From Drechslerella dactyloides (lineage: Eukaryota > Ascomycota > Orbiliomycetes > Orbiliales > Orbiliaceae): a stretch of 64,000 bases of DNA. The stretch is from the NCBI GenBank assembly GCA_020064725.1, contig JAGTWJ010000002.1, positions 3,782,001 through 3,846,000 of the forward strand, read 5' to 3'. The translations under genes and the position numbers were made by a program. The notes under the pieces were generated by a model that did not search any database, had not been told where the DNA came from, and worked only from the letters and a program-made list of their open reading frames with translations. This document shows positions 42,522 to 55,280 of this stretch, piece after piece. Position 1 is the first letter of the stretch; every line of letters starts with the position of its first letter.

Positions 42522-45500
42522 TATTTGCCTCGGCCGCTGTCGTCGCAGAGGGTGGGACCGATCCAATCAAATCTGCCTGGTGTAGATTGGATGTAGATTG
42601 GCCCGAAAAATAGATGCGATATAAAACTGCACGATAACGCAAGAGATATGAAAAAAGGGCAACGGAATATATAAAGATCGTTAGAAGCTCCAAGGACGAA
42701 AGCCACAAAAGAGAGAGGCGAAGTGTGCAAGCCGATATCCAAAGTTTTATTCGAATCCGTCATCCAGCAACAAGGGTCGTCGTCCGCATAGAATTCGTGT
42801 TTTATCAGAATAAAATATCGTCGTCATAGAATCAGGGCATCAGAATTGCGTTAGGTTTGCTGGAATGAATGGACGGAGAATGTTGCGAACAAGACCTCCA
42901 AATACTGAGAACGATTGCCGGATCGATAAAAAGTCATAGGTCCGAGTAAAGAATGCGTTGCAAAGAACAATAATATAAAATCACTGGCTGTCGTAAGAAC
43001 TAAAAAAAAAAAGAAGGAGCGTCGACTATAAGGAAAGAATTAAGAGTGACGGCGTGTCAAGGTAACGAGCGAAAGACTTTTAGTTAGGTGCAAGGTTGTG
43101 CGTGTGCGGGCGTGTGATGTGTGTGTGCGCTTGATTTTTTTTTCTTCCCCTTCGTCGGACTATACTAAAAATTCATCGTGATGGCGGCTGTTGAGGTGCT
43201 TCGGTGAGCTGATTCGTGGCCCCTAGTTCCTGGCAAGCTTTTGGACTGCTGCACCTTCCACCTAATGCTGGGGTTTTCCAAAGACAGCAAGTTAGAACCC
43301 TCCGAAACAATGTACCAAAAGAATGCGATGTCTCCAGCGATAGTCGATGACGGACAGAACGGCCGGGGCAAGGAACACGACGTTAAGGAAAACGTAAAAG
43401 AGCGACAATTGACAGACCGGAAAAAGCGTGAGATGGAAGGGAAAGAGGGAAGACGTTACCAAGGAAATGCAGAGGCCGTTGGGAAGGTTATGAGGGATTC
43501 CCTTATGCTATGCCCGTAATGCTACTATCTTCAGCCCACTTCTCAGGGCTAGCAGGCGTACCTTTTTTTTGCCTTTTTCCGGGTCCCCTTCGATGCTTGC
43601 ATATGCCCTGCAATATGGGAGCGTAGGGAGCACCGGCCGGGTCACGTTTTTTGCCCTTCTCGGCGCCCTCAGACACCGATCACGATAGCGATGTCTTTGT
43701 TCGGACACAGCCCCAGGGATCTGGGAATCGCATCCGGGCATCTGATTGGACGGTTGCGCCGCTGGCTTGCATTTTATTGGATCGCTAGGCTATTTCGTGT
43801 GCTTGACGTACTGTCGTCCGAGGTAAGGTCGCGTCCTATTCGTTCAATCCGTTTGAATCACCTTTCCCTAAGCAGCACCTCGTTGGAAATAGGCCTCAGG
43901 AGTGTGAAAGGTATAGTTGTCACCTGCAGGAGCCGGAGCAGGAAAGCAGGAGCAGAATGCCCGCAAGCTCCTCTCTACCGGGGCCGGTTCATGCAGGTAC
44001 CATCACACCTGCTGCCGGATGATATGAATGGGGGGAGGAAAAGGCAAAACAGGATGGACACGCAGGCTCGTGAAGGGGCACGAGGGATCCGAATCGGTCG
44101 GAACGCGGCGTAACGTTAACAACATGGCCCCATCGATTCGTCGACTCCTGTCTGGTCTGTCATGCTGACCGCGAACCCCTTGCCTCGACCACGCCGATTG
44201 TGAGCAAAAAAGAATGTTGTTTGCGCGCGGGCAAGAAAGTCCCGTCCGCCGGCTGGATCGGTCGGTCGGGAGCCAGGCAGGCAACAGGCTTGTAGGAAGG
44301 CGGGCACGAGCGACGTGGTCAACTTTGCTGACCCTTACCGGGAGGCCGGACCTTTCCATCCAATCAGCCTGAGAATCCGGCTATGCGGTGAATAGGAGCA
44401 CCACACAGTACGTAGCGTCCGTCGAGTGCGAAGAGCGAGGGGCGGGCGACTGGGCCAGCTTTGCGAGCTGCAGCGCTCGTGTTTGAGGAGATGCAGCTGC
44501 AGCTGCAGCTGGCGCATGGAGCCAATCAGGATGCGGCGGCATGGTGGGCACTATCGGACAGCCTCTCCCCCACTGTTTCTCCTAATAGCGACCTCCGGAC
44601 GCCTGCGAAGACTTATATCAAAGCGACAGGGCCGTGCCAAGGCATCGCGTTCGGACAGGCAAACATGCTGTCGTGGCCGCTCGTTGTTCGTAGGATCCGG
44701 CGGGTGTCTTGCTGGAGCTGAAGCTAGGCTTCATCGATGGTCAGGTGGTGATGTTGTAGCCGCTGAGGTTGGGCAGCGGCGTTACACAATTCTCTACAGC
44801 AAGCACCAGCGCGCTCGATCGAGCAGTCGGCAGTCTCACGCCGCTGCACAACGCACGTCGTGCTAATAATATCACCGCATCATGACAGCTTGCCCGTAGA
44901 CACCACATGATGTACCTCATACTACAGGACAGGCCGCTTTAGTACCATCATCGACACGGCTAGCTTCCAGGCTTCACTCGGCACAGACGCTCCGACGATC
45001 GATAGGCCTGCAATCGAGCGGCTCCGTCGAGGCCGGATGCCTCGCATTAGCGTCGCGGTGGCTGCAACGAGTTAGCTGGTATGATGAGTTCACGAACCGG
45101 TCTATACCGCCGCATCTGAGCTCCACCATGGTAGCCAATGCTGCATACGCCTTATGCACAATCCTGTCCTGGAGATTTGATAATTGCTGCAACGATTGCA
45201 ATCACCTCGCCTTTCATTTCCCAGCCGTCGGCCTACATGTGCATATCGACCTATGTACAGTGCATACATACACGTACTCCGTACCTTGGTAGGCTCTCCT
45301 GGTTTGCACGCGCGTATGTACACGATTCCATTCATCCACTGATTCATATGGACATTCCTAGTATCCTCCTGCGCATGCTGCTTCATCCGCGTGAATGCAA
45401 TGTCACGTTGCCCCTCACATGATGGACGGAGCCCCTCGCGTTGCAACCTATGTAGGTACGCGTTCTAGCCAGCCAGTCCTATATATAATGTTGCCACATG

Positions 45501-45929
45501 TGAACAGCTCAGCGTACAACTTAGTTTCGAACCCCTCTGCCCAACGGAGCGAGATGCATGACAGGAGATACCGTGAATTATACGGATGCTATAGAGCTAC
45601 AGTTATAGCAATTTACCACCATGCAGCACCCGTCTGATCGTCCGTATCGACAGACGGACGGACAGACAGGAGGCCATGTACATGTGAAATGAAGAACACG
45701 TTGCGTACGAGTGAAAGAAACGTGGGAAGGCTTGCAAGACCACTACTAGGAAGGCTTGAAGAATATCACATCATGTCAACCCGTTCACGGGTCAGGATAG
45801 CCTGCTGGCATGTATGTATGTATGCGGCACGACGGACAAATGAAATAAAGAGTTCTAGTAAGAAAAAGGCACACGACCACCAGCCCGCTATCTAGCTAGC
45901 ATACCAACCCCCCTCCCCTGTATCTACAT
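42522..45929. other. Large gene-free region, serine-rich gene promoter to eL28 3' side
   Basis: About 3.4 kb, the longest gap in the window. Open frames are all short or overlap each other on both strands without domains. CAGA/GGAC-type short repeats lie near 45646-45671. Nothing was found that would mark a transposon or RNA gene. A lineage-specific short gene with unrecognised introns cannot be excluded. Confidence 0.45.
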
Positions 45930-47240
45930 TCACAGATCGGCGGCAGCGGCGGCGGCAGCGTTCTTCTTCGCCTTAGCACCCCGAGGCTGGGCCTCCGGGG
46001 TGGGCTTAACGGGCTTCCGGTACGATTTCACGAGCGCCGATGCACGTGCGATAGCGTCTCCGCGCAAATCGGGACGGTAATTCTTCTTGGTGGTCGAGTT
46101 GGTAATGTGGAGGTAGGACCTACGGATAAGGCACATCCCACAGTCAGTAAATTTCGCCTTTCCGAGTAAATCATCAACCACCCTGAGCTCCACTGACTCA
46201 TGCATCGAATTCAAAGCTCGATTAATATAATCGTGCTTGTAATTGAATTGGATCATGCAGGCAGGTAGTCAGGCAGGCAGGCAGGTAGGGAAATTCGATT
46301 TTAACGAAAGGCCAATATAACATCTGGCGTGCGCGGGCGTTGTACGTACTTTCTCGAAGTCTTGGACGGCTTGTAAGAGGTTGTGATCGTCGTGCCGTTC
46401 TTCCTCTTCGTCAACAGCGAGATGCCTCCCTTCTCAGACGGAACGACACCGATGGCCTGCCAATTCGATCACGATAGCGTTAGCCAACGCCAATCAACCA
46501 CCACCACCACCACCAAAAAGCCATTCTCAAGCCATCCGGCAACCCGTCTCTTTCCTCCAGCCGAATGTGACAGACACCCGGACAATTGCAAATCCCACGT
46601 TCCGCCGGCTGGATCTGTCATATATTGCCCTGGAGGCCGTCCACCGCTACCGTCGGGATATAACCGCTTTGGTGACGAATGAAAATCTACGAATAACTGA
46701 CCTGCTCGTTGACAGTGCCGGAATGCTAGAGACCGTGAAAAAAAACCAAAACATCAGCGTTCCGTTCCTGAGATAAAACAGCCTATGGTAACTCCATTCT
46801 CTCGCCCGAAACCCACGATTCCACGCGGAGCTACGGTAACGTAACGAGTTTCATTCGTCCGTCCGTCCGTTTCGTTCGTTCGTAGAGTAGTACCATCGCC
46901 ATTCATTCAATCCACGACAGTTGCCAACGAACGTACCTTCCGCGAGTGAACATTGCGCAAGTTCAACGGGTCTCGGCTCAGCCTGACTCCACCGCCCGTC
47001 TTCCTCTTGACCAGGAAGCTGGAATTTTGGCGGGTGAGTTCCCACAGAAGGTCACTATTGCGGTAACCCGTACAATTAGCCATTCGTCCATCTTTTCATC
47101 ATTCACGGCCGGTAACCCCGACCACGGGCTCTCGATCGTTCGTTCTCGGCTCGAGTTCCCGTCTTCTGGGATTGTGACGAGCGGACGGGCCGGGAAATTG
47201 TAACGGATCGGGGTGATTCAACGTACGATGAAGCGGACAT
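45930..47240 (-). CDS. RPL28: 60S ribosomal protein eL28
   Basis: Structural protein of the large ribosomal subunit (L28e family, human RPL28; not the yeast gene of the same name, which is uL15). Five exons in gene order 47240-47227, 47054-46937, 46725-46702, 46456-46350, 46119-45930 give 150 residues, normal for fungal eL28. The product starts MSASSDLLWELTRQNSSFLV and contains KRKTGGGVRLSRDPLNLRN, VNEQAIGVVPSEKGGISLLT and PDLRGDAIARASALVKSYRK, ending in an Ala/Lys tail. Exon 1 has 14 bases and exon 3 only 24. Many introns in a short gene is typical of fungal ribosomal protein genes. Introns 2 and 4 contain the short tandem repeats near 46854-46883 and 46258-46288. Confidence 0.95.
46258..46288. 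repeat. GGCA-type repeat in an eL28 intron
   Basis: Imperfect CAGG/GGCA units within the fourth intron of eL28. Confidence 0.75.
46854..46883. repeat. TCCG/TTCG repeat in an eL28 intron
   Basis: GTCC units followed by GTTC units inside the second intron of eL28. Confidence 0.75.
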
Positions 47241-49283
47241 GGCGGCGATGATGCGATTGGTGCTTCCGGTCGTAACGTTAGTGCTTGCTTGCGGTATCGA
47301 GAGGCTTTGTTCGTGCAGTGCTGGTCGTGAATATTGAATTTTCGGTGGGAGCAGGTTGCGTTTGTGGGCGGGCAGGGCAAGAGCCTTTTGGCCGGAAAAG
47401 GAAAGTTGGCTCGGCAAACGGCGCGAATGCAACGACATTCAACACATCCGGCTGCTCGATCGAGAATGCGTCGCTGGACCGCAATCTCGCTTCGATTCGG
47501 GTGGACGAGGGTGTCGTCGGCGGGCCTGCTGGTTGCTAAAATTATGCGCTTAGTCATGGAACATGCGCTTCCCTTTGCTTTTGAATTGAAGTCTCAATGG
47601 ATAATTTGTTCAGAGGGTGGATTGTCCATGGGTTCATCATAGTATTCTGTCGTAATGGGTAAAGAAAGTGCATGCATTTGCTCCGTCTATCAGAGCCGGA
47701 GTATTGCATCATGACGCGACGATATACCGTATAAACCCGGATGACGACATGAACTCGACGATGAAATTTTCACCACGCGGATACGTACATGCAATATACT
47801 GTGAAACAAAGAGGATTTCTGTCTCCGACCGAGTCCAAGGACCTGCGTCCCCGGTTCAGCCGGCCCCACCGAAACGTGGTATTCACAATCGGCTCGATCC
47901 CGCAGCCCCACCGCAGCCCGCACCCCATGTAAACCGGGTGACCTATGCAACTGGTCGAGACCTGCCTGCACATTTTGGCGATCGATCAAGGAATGCTTAC
48001 GAGCCCGAGGCTAGCTTACGAGTGCAACTGGGCTTGTTGCAATTGTACTAGTTCTGGAACCGAATCCATGTTGGATGTCTAATTAATATATCGGGTTTTC
48101 TCTCGATTAATTGCAATTAGTTGCCATACCTCAAGCTTCCTTCCTTGTCGGCTGTGGACTAGTAAACAACTTGTAAATTATGCGACGCCCCCACTAACCG
48201 CTACTCACATAGTATACCATCCATCTAGCACAGCGCATTTATAATTTATTTCTCTGAGACCGATATTTTATTTCTTTTAATTTCCAGACATAAAGCCGCA
48301 ATGCGCTTAGTCTACTTCGACCAAACCCACAAAGCGTAACTGCAAACATGCCCGGACACAATCGACGTCACATCGACGGAGAACAGTAGCTGCACTTCCT
48401 CCGCCGGCGACTTGCAACTACTATATATAAGACATCCCAATATAATATAGAAAATCCATGTAGAAAAAAAAACCCACGCGCGCGTCCCGATTCCATGGTA
48501 CATTGCCTACCGTATATATCCGTAGGTTATACCTATCCAATTGACCCAACCGATAGCCAAAGCAAGACAAAATAAACAACCGAATAAACCAACCATCCCA
48601 GACCCGAAAAATATAAATAGTAAATAAAAGGATAAATAAACACCCGGTAAAAGCAGTAGCAAAAGACATACGAGAGGGTGTAGAAATTTTTGCAGGCTCG
48701 CTTTATACGTATAAAGGAAAGGGTGTCCACGGTTGGAACTTTTAGATGTCAAGGAGAGTAAGAGAAATGAGGAGGATGCGGCATGGTAGGAGTATATACG
48801 ACACAAAAGGAACGGTAACGTATATGTATAAAAGAAGACGTGGGAAGTACTGCTGGAAAGAGGAGATGAGAGCGGGTAATGACAGATAGGAAAGTTGTCG
48901 GCGGAGTGGATTAGTGAGTGAGTGAGTGAGTATATATTAGGACTAAAGGGAAAGGAAATGTTTAGTGAAAAGCCGACGAGTTTGCTCCGGAGGAAATATC
49001 GCCCAAGGAAAATCTGGAGAAAGGGAAATAAGAGAGTAAAGAGAGTGATCCGCGGATGTTGCGATATGTGAAAAAAGAGTGAAAGATGACGAGATCGAGC
49101 GAAGTTCGTCGAGCGTACGGAAAAGACGGTATTTATATCAACGCTGTGAATGTCGACTGCTTTTGTGGGAATAAAAGTCAAGAAAGACAGAGAAAATGAA
49201 GAAACGAGTGAGTGACCGATGTCGTACGAAATGAATGCAATGTAATGCCAAATCCAAAATATTGCTCACAAACGCCTTGATGC
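47241..49283. other. Gene-free region between eL28 and the aspartic protease
   Basis: About 2.0 kb holding the eL28 promoter and the 3' side of the protease gene. The minus-strand frame at 48507-49181 is long only because the DNA is AG-rich there, and its product is low-complexity Phe/Leu/Ser. A TGAG repeat lies at 48913-48930. No gene is supported. Confidence 0.5.
48913..48930. repeat. AGTG tetranucleotide repeat
   Basis: Four and a half AGTG units in the probable 3' region of the aspartic protease gene. Confidence 0.85.
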
Positions 49284-50878
49284 CTAAACGAACACCGTTA
49301 ACGAAATAAAGAAAACACTAAACATCGCCAGCAAACAAGCTGAAAGATGCGCGCGGAGATGGATCGCAGCAGAGGAAGAAGAAACGTCCTTCCCGGCACC
49401 GCTGGTGGAGGTGGCGCTCGCGTCGAACGAAACTCCGTTAGGGATCGTCCCCGTCGCCAAAACTGTGATGACGCGAGTGGGGCGGGTCACGCTTGGAACC
49501 GCGTTAGGGCCGCTGCCGATCTCCATGATGTTTGTCGACGTGCTATTGAATATCGTCTGACCAATGGAGATCTCCTGGTTGTCCAAGTCGTAGACCACAT
49601 ACGCCGATCTCAGGAACGTGTCGCCGAGCGTGAGAACGCTGTCGTCGCCCACACCGATGATGCCAAAGTAGCAAAGGACGTCTCCGTTCTCGTTCGGCTC
49701 GTCGGTGGCGTTAATGATAAAGTCGCGGACGTCAACGCGGATCGTCGTGCCCATGAAGTCAAAGTTTACGGTTCCTTGCAGACTCCGCTTATTGCAGTTG
49801 ACAGCGGGGCCTTTATATTCCGGCCGCATCTCGGCGCCGACCAGTGTATTCAACTGGTTAGCGATCTCCCTGGGGAGGTATGTGAAGCTAGCACCACTTC
49901 ATATACAAGCAATGTTAGCATCGTCACATATCATTCTCTGAAGTGAATAGGATGAAAACTTACGTATCCAGAAGAGCGGGAAGGGTCCGCGAGTCGTTCA
50001 TAAGAACTTGCGTGTCGCCGTTGGCGTTGGAGACGGATATGCCCCGTAATGATATTATAAAATCGGTAGCGCGATCCATCCCCATTCGCCGGCTCAAAGG
50101 TATCGTCGTCAGCGGCGCCTTAAACTTGCCAGTGTCGATGCCGCCAAACAAGATTTCCCCAGCATCCGCATTAAGGTCGTTCAGCCAAATCGAGTATGCG
50201 CGAGAGTTGATAAGTTTCTGGTCGACCATCTGCGAGATAAGCCCCGGATACTGCTTCTCCCCGCGTCCGACGCCCGACTGCCGACTTTCGAAGCCAATGC
50301 CAAAGATACCTTCCTGGCTGGTACCCTCATACGCTATCCCAAATTGCACGTCGTGCACCTCCACGCCGCCGATCTGCAAAGTGTCTCTCGCATAGTCACC
50401 GATTGCAAATTGCCCGTCGACGTAGGATATGTTGAAGAGACTAGGGACGTAATCATAAGAGGATGAAGTTGTATTATCATATGTTCCACCAGCCGTGCAG
50501 CTTCCTTTCGCCGCACATATCGACGACTTTCGAGTTTCGACCCATATATCGCTACTTCCAGTGTCGATGTGCAGTCGCAGGTTCTGGCCGGGCGTCCCGA
50601 GAGATATATTGGCGTAGAACAAAAAGTCCTGCGGTGTGTTAGCCTGACGATGCCATTTCAGCAGGGGCCAGCCGTTTTAGTTGTGGGATAGAACGCACCT
50701 TGTTGTCCAGCTTCTGTGTTATCGTTTTCGAGTTGTCCCTCTTGGTGGGTTTCAAGATTGGCGCCCTCTCCTTCGAGAAAGGCACCCGGATAATCTTGGA
50801 GGTTTCATCGTCGCGCCTGACGAGGGCGGCGAGTCCGGTCGAGATGCACAGCGGGAAGACGAGCAACCATGGTCGCAT
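49284..50878 (-). CDS. GPI-anchored aspartic protease (yapsin type)
   Basis: Secreted pepsin-family protease held at the cell surface. Exons in gene order 50878-50699, 50628-49964, 49896-49284 give 485 residues. A signal peptide covers about residues 1-19 (MRPWLLVFPLCISTGLAA), followed by a propeptide with dibasic sites (VRRDD, TKRDN). Both catalytic aspartates are present: DTGSS at 82-86 and DTGAS at 281-285, the second split by an intron. The typical FGIGFE and flap-region YDNTTSSSYDYV segments are seen, with several N-glycosylation sites. The C-terminus is Ser/Thr-rich and ends with a hydrophobic stretch (ACLLAMFSVFFISLTVFV), the pattern of a GPI signal. Yapsins process surface proteins and affect wall integrity. 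The real ATG is at 50878; a GTG just upstream in frame is not used. Confidence 0.92.
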
Positions 50879-53002
50879 GGTCACAGAGAAGCGACGATTG
50901 TGTGAATCGCCAAACGGAGGAGGAAGAAAAGGGAAGAGAGAGACGAAAACGACTATCTCAGCTTCATAAGCGGATATTGGTTTTCGCGCGAGCGAGAGAG
51001 GATATAACGACGGGGTTTCACTGAGAGATATCAGCAGTCGCTTCGATCCCGAGGCTTATGAACAGCGCCTGCAGGACCGTTGGAGGTGAAGCGGAGATTG
51101 GCGACGGCGATGGTATGGAGGCCGTTGACAGGAACGAGCAGATTAAAGAATGATGCAATGTAAGCGGATTATATTGCGGAAAATAGATGAAAAACAGCCA
51201 GGCAGGGGCAAGAGGCGAGATCGAGGAATCGAGATGACAGCCGGATTCGAGCTAATTGGCTACCGAAATGCTGTCTACGCTGCGATCTATCGCCATGGGC
51301 TTTAGGCCGACATGTCGATAGGACGTAGGGCTGGTGGGGAGGACCTAAGCGTTCAGGAGATGCTGGGAGCAGCAACAGCGGCCCGCAAAGCACACAAGAG
51401 TCCGAGTGCAGATGAGGAGATTCGGTCAAGCAGACTTCGCAAATCTCATCTCTAACACTCACTGTTCAGCGGATTCCACCAGCAGCCGTAAAATTAGGCG
51501 GTATGGTTTTGGGTGTCTCCTCGGTGGGGAGGAATGCGAAGGAGCAACGTTCACCCGCAGCGTGGGACGACAAACCGCAAACGACCACCACCCCGGCTGG
51601 CGGCAGCACTAGCTCACCGACGACTGGATTGCCTTCGAGACTCAGGAGATAAGGGCGCCGCGAGGAGCTAGATAAAGGCTGTCGGTGTAGCGAGGTCCGA
51701 GTGTTTCGAATCCCGCGATCGTGTCGTTTTTGTTAGTATCTGCCGCAAAACCGAGCTGAAAACGACAGACCACTTTGCCTTTCGCACTTCGCAGAAGCAG
51801 ACCCCGGTCGATTTGATTCTGCACAGGATTGATTGGCGACGACGCGGACGAGAGAGGGCGAGCGAGGGAGAAATAGGAAGCAATGTGGGGAGATCAGAGA
51901 ACTGCCTGGAACGGCCGCGCCTAAATTATAAAAGGAATGAGGACGAGGGCGAGAATACCCATCCCTTCTGCCTCAATTGCTATTGCCCTGCTGCCGTTGC
52001 ACTCGACGAGGGCTAATGCAACGGAAAAGCCACCGCCATGAATCTGCGCGTATCTTTCTTCCGTCCGCCTGCTTGTTGCTACAGCGAGGAGCACAGGGCT
52101 TCCTAATCTCGATATTCCTGCGCAGGTGCGAAATTGCGGCTTCGCCCAAACGGGAACCGCGGGGCCTGCAGTTAATATTGCAGGCCTGAGTTTTCCGAGT
52201 GGGTCACCCCTGTCCAGAACATGGGCGAACGGACAGAAAGGCGGGGGTGGGCTCAGGGGCAGCCGGCGGGCGGCCAATGGGCGGCTTTCGAGATCGCAGA
52301 AATTGTGATTCCGCATGCAGCACGTACGCAGGCACGCAGGCACGCATGATTGCGGTTTCAATCTTCTCGAGATTTGACAGGCGCGAAAACGGCCCTCGCC
52401 CAGCACGGCATTCCACACGCCGAATCGAATTGTTCTCGATGGGTAAACATCGTCGACGAGCCTGGCTTCAGCCGTTCCAGACCATGCGCATATAAAGAGG
52501 AGGCGGATTCCAGCGAGCGAGCCCGGGCAGCTGGATCTCAGGAACCGAGCTATTTTATCGGCGTGTGCCAGCCAGCATGCATGCACGCACGTCGAGGACA
52601 CTGACGGGTGCCGCATGTGCGCGCGAGACGGAGACCGGTTTTCGAGGCTTCTCGGATCACGGCCACGCAGACACGCAGCAGCTCAGTTGGGCGGCCCTCC
52701 GCGGTGCGGACGGCTTGCGTATGCTCAGTTGGCGGTTCGGCGTCGACAGGAGTGCATGCGTGACAGAAGCAGGATCGAGAATGTATCAACATGATACTGC
52801 CCGGAACGAGCAGGCCGTGCGAGAGGGAGTGAAGATGCCGTCGACGGCGGCGAAGTGTTGATGTGTTGAAGGTGCGGTCGGCGTTTGCTAACGCGCCAAG
52901 CCTCCGCCGCCGACGCGCTTTCCCACAGCTTCTTCCTCTTTCACTTGCTGGAGGCAACTGAGGCCCGCCGTCACGCGTCGACACGCTCCGAATCACGCCA
53001 GC
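50879..53002. other. Divergent region aspartic protease / RFC4
   Basis: About 2.1 kb between divergent start codons, with both promoters. A 231-residue minus-strand open frame (51921-52616) has Cys/Arg/Pro-rich composition and no domain, and is not supported. No RNA gene was seen. Confidence 0.5.
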
Positions 53003-54385
53003 ATGAACGGAGAATCCTCGTCGTCCGCCGCGAAGAAGGCCGGCGCCGCCTCAGACGCTCCCCCCGGCTACGAGCTGCCATGGTATGTCGTACAGCTTCG
53101 GTCTGATGGGTTTCACGAAATGGCTGTCCGTATCTCTAACTGCAGCTGTCTTTCCATCCAGGGTCGAGAAGTACCGCCCGCGGTTCCTGGACGAGATCGT
53201 GGGGAACTCGGAGACCGTCGAGCGGCTCAAGATCATTGCGAAGGACGGCAACATGCCCCACGTCATCATCAGCGGCATGCCGGGCATCGGGTACGAGCTG
53301 CCATTCCACACCCAATTCAATTCGATCGCATTCAATTCCGCGAGCTCGAGCTCGAGCTCGAGCTGGGCCTGGTCTGACGTCGTGCATCCCGAAGCAAAAC
53401 CACCTCGATACTCTGTCTCGCGCACGAGCTGCTGGGAAGCGCCTACAAGGAGGCCGTGCTGGAACTGAACGCCTCGGACGAGAGAGGCATCGACGTTGTC
53501 CGGAATAGGATCAAGGGCTTCGCGCAGAAGAAGGTCACCCTGCCGCCCGGCCGGCAGAAGATCGTCATCCTCGACGAGGCCGACAGCATGACCGGCGGCG
53601 CCCAGCAGGCCCTCCGCCGAACCATGGAAATATACTCCTCCACCACCCGCTTCGCCTTCGCCTGCAACCAGTCCAACAAGATCATCGAGCCGCTGCAGTC
53701 ACGCTGCGCGATCCTGCGATACGCACGGCTGACGGACCAACAGCTGCTGAAGCGTCTCATGGAAATTTGCGAGGCTGAGAAGGTGCAGTACAGCGACGAA
53801 GGGCTCGCGGCGCTGATATTCAGCGCCGAAGGCGACATGCGACAGGCGGTGAACAATCTGCAGAGCACGGTTGCAGGCTTTGGGTTTGTCAACGGCGACA
53901 ACGTGTTCAAGGTGGTGGATTCGCCGCACCCGGTGGCCGTGCAGGCGATGATCAAGGCCTGTTACGACGGAAGGATCGATCAGGCGCTGGAAACGCTGCG
54001 AGAGCTCTGGTACTTGGGCAGCCCTTCTGTCTACGGCAGCGTTGCCGAATGGATGTGGGGCATACTTGCTAACGGCCGGGATGCGGTGCGTAGGGACAAG
54101 GGATACTCTGCAGTCGACCTGATAAGCACGATGTTTCGCGTAACGAAGACCATCGACACGATAAGCGAACACTCAAAGCTGGAGTTCATCAAGGTGCGTG
54201 ATTCGATCGATCTGGCGTGCGCCCGAGCGTATGCATATACGCATTGCAGTATGCGACTAACCCGCTGGCTGCTGCAGGAGATCGGATTCACGCACATGCG
54301 CGTGCTGGAGGGCGTTGGAACACATCTACAGCTGCAGGGCTGCATCGCCCGTCTCTGCCGGATCAACATGCGGAAACCAACGTGA
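53003..54385 (+). CDS. RFC4: Replication factor C small subunit (yeast Rfc4 / human RFC2 orthologue)
   Basis: AAA+ subunit of the clamp loader that places PCNA on primed DNA. Exons 53003-53082, 53162-53290, 53395-54193, 54278-54385 give 371 residues. Landmarks: LPWVEKYRP at about 25-33, P-loop GMPGIGKTT around 65-73 (split by intron 2), LELNASDERGIDVVRN, the DEAD box at about 130-133, the SRC motif QSRCAILRY, and SAEGDMRQAVNNLQST. The KVTLPPGRQKIVILDEAD and NVFKVVDSPHP segments point to the Rfc4/RFC2 branch rather than Rfc2, 3 or 5. Intron 2 contains a GAGCTC repeat. Intron 3 (84 bases) has no stop in frame, so unspliced RNA would insert 28 residues between EFIK and EIGFTHMR. The splice is chosen because it restores the conserved KLEFIKEIG junction. 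Confidence 0.95.
53341..53364. repeat. GAGCTC tandem repeat in an RFC4 intron
   Basis: Four consecutive GAGCTC-type units; each is a palindrome, so the tract can form a self-paired hairpin. It lies within the second intron of RFC4, 30 bases before the acceptor. Confidence 0.85.
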
Positions 54386-55280
54386 TGGCTATGAATATTC
54401 GGCGGTATGTAACGTATATTCGGGGCGAGCGCTCTCTCTCGCATCTACACAGTAGCATAATAGAATACGATAGAATCCAGCTGCATAGCATGCGCATGCG
54501 TGACACGAATATCAAAACCAGCAGAGATGACATGCGACGTTGCTATCGGCGGGCTATTCCCATTCCTGCGACGTCGAGTGCGAGCATCGGGCTCGGCGAA
54601 ATGCCGCTCGGCAGCCGCTCGTCACATTTCCCGAGGTGCCTTTTTCGCGTTCCGGGTGCCGTCCATCGTGTGAATCCATATGCCCAGTAGAAGTGCAAGT
54701 GCCGGTCACGATGTTCGGCCTTATGAGGGAACTGCGAGCTCATCGCGTAATAGCGCCTGCAAGGTCCCCCCATTCCGTCCGTCCTTCGGAATGCAGATGC
54801 GTCTTTTTTGTCACCAGCCCATGTCAAGGCGGGGCCCAGGAGACCACTGTCGACTAGCTCCGTCGTCGCTTGGTTCGGCATCACGGGCCAACTGCGGTTA
54901 GCACCTGTGCGATCGCAGCCAATCGCAGTGCATCGCCACCTACCGGTCTGACGAGAGAGAGTGAGAGGTTAGCGGTGAGAGGTAAAATACGATGAGCGGT
55001 AAAAAGGACTGGAATCGTGACGTGACGCCCAGAGTCTCGGGCCGTCTCGGACGGGGCAGTGGAAGCTGGCAGCTGGCAGCTCGAAAATATCCGATCTTCA
55101 CAAGCCATTAAAGAACGCAAGAAACTCTACTGTCCCCAACAACCTCTTTCCTTCTCGTCTTCCATTCCTCTCCTGTGCATCCATCCCATCGCCCATTCAT
55201 TCGCCGTCGACGAAACCACCGAGCGTGCTCCCGTTCACCGTCTCTCGTGATAGTTACTCCAAACTCTCTTAGATTTCACA
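54386..55280. other. Intergenic, RFC4 to malate dehydrogenase
   Basis: About 0.9 kb with the RFC4 3' side and the malate dehydrogenase promoter. The last 150 bases before the start are CT-rich (CTTTCCTTCTC, CTCTCTTAG), a typical leader of a well-expressed fungal gene. Nothing else was seen. Confidence 0.5.

Noticed and set aside
48507..49181. Minus-strand 224-residue hydrophobic frame
   Set aside because: Long only because the strand is purine-rich; its Phe/Leu/Ser/Tyr composition is that of untranslated sequence.
51921..52616. Minus-strand 231-residue open frame between protease and RFC4
   Set aside because: Cys/Arg/Pro-rich product without a domain, inside a divergent promoter region, with overlapping frames on the other strand.
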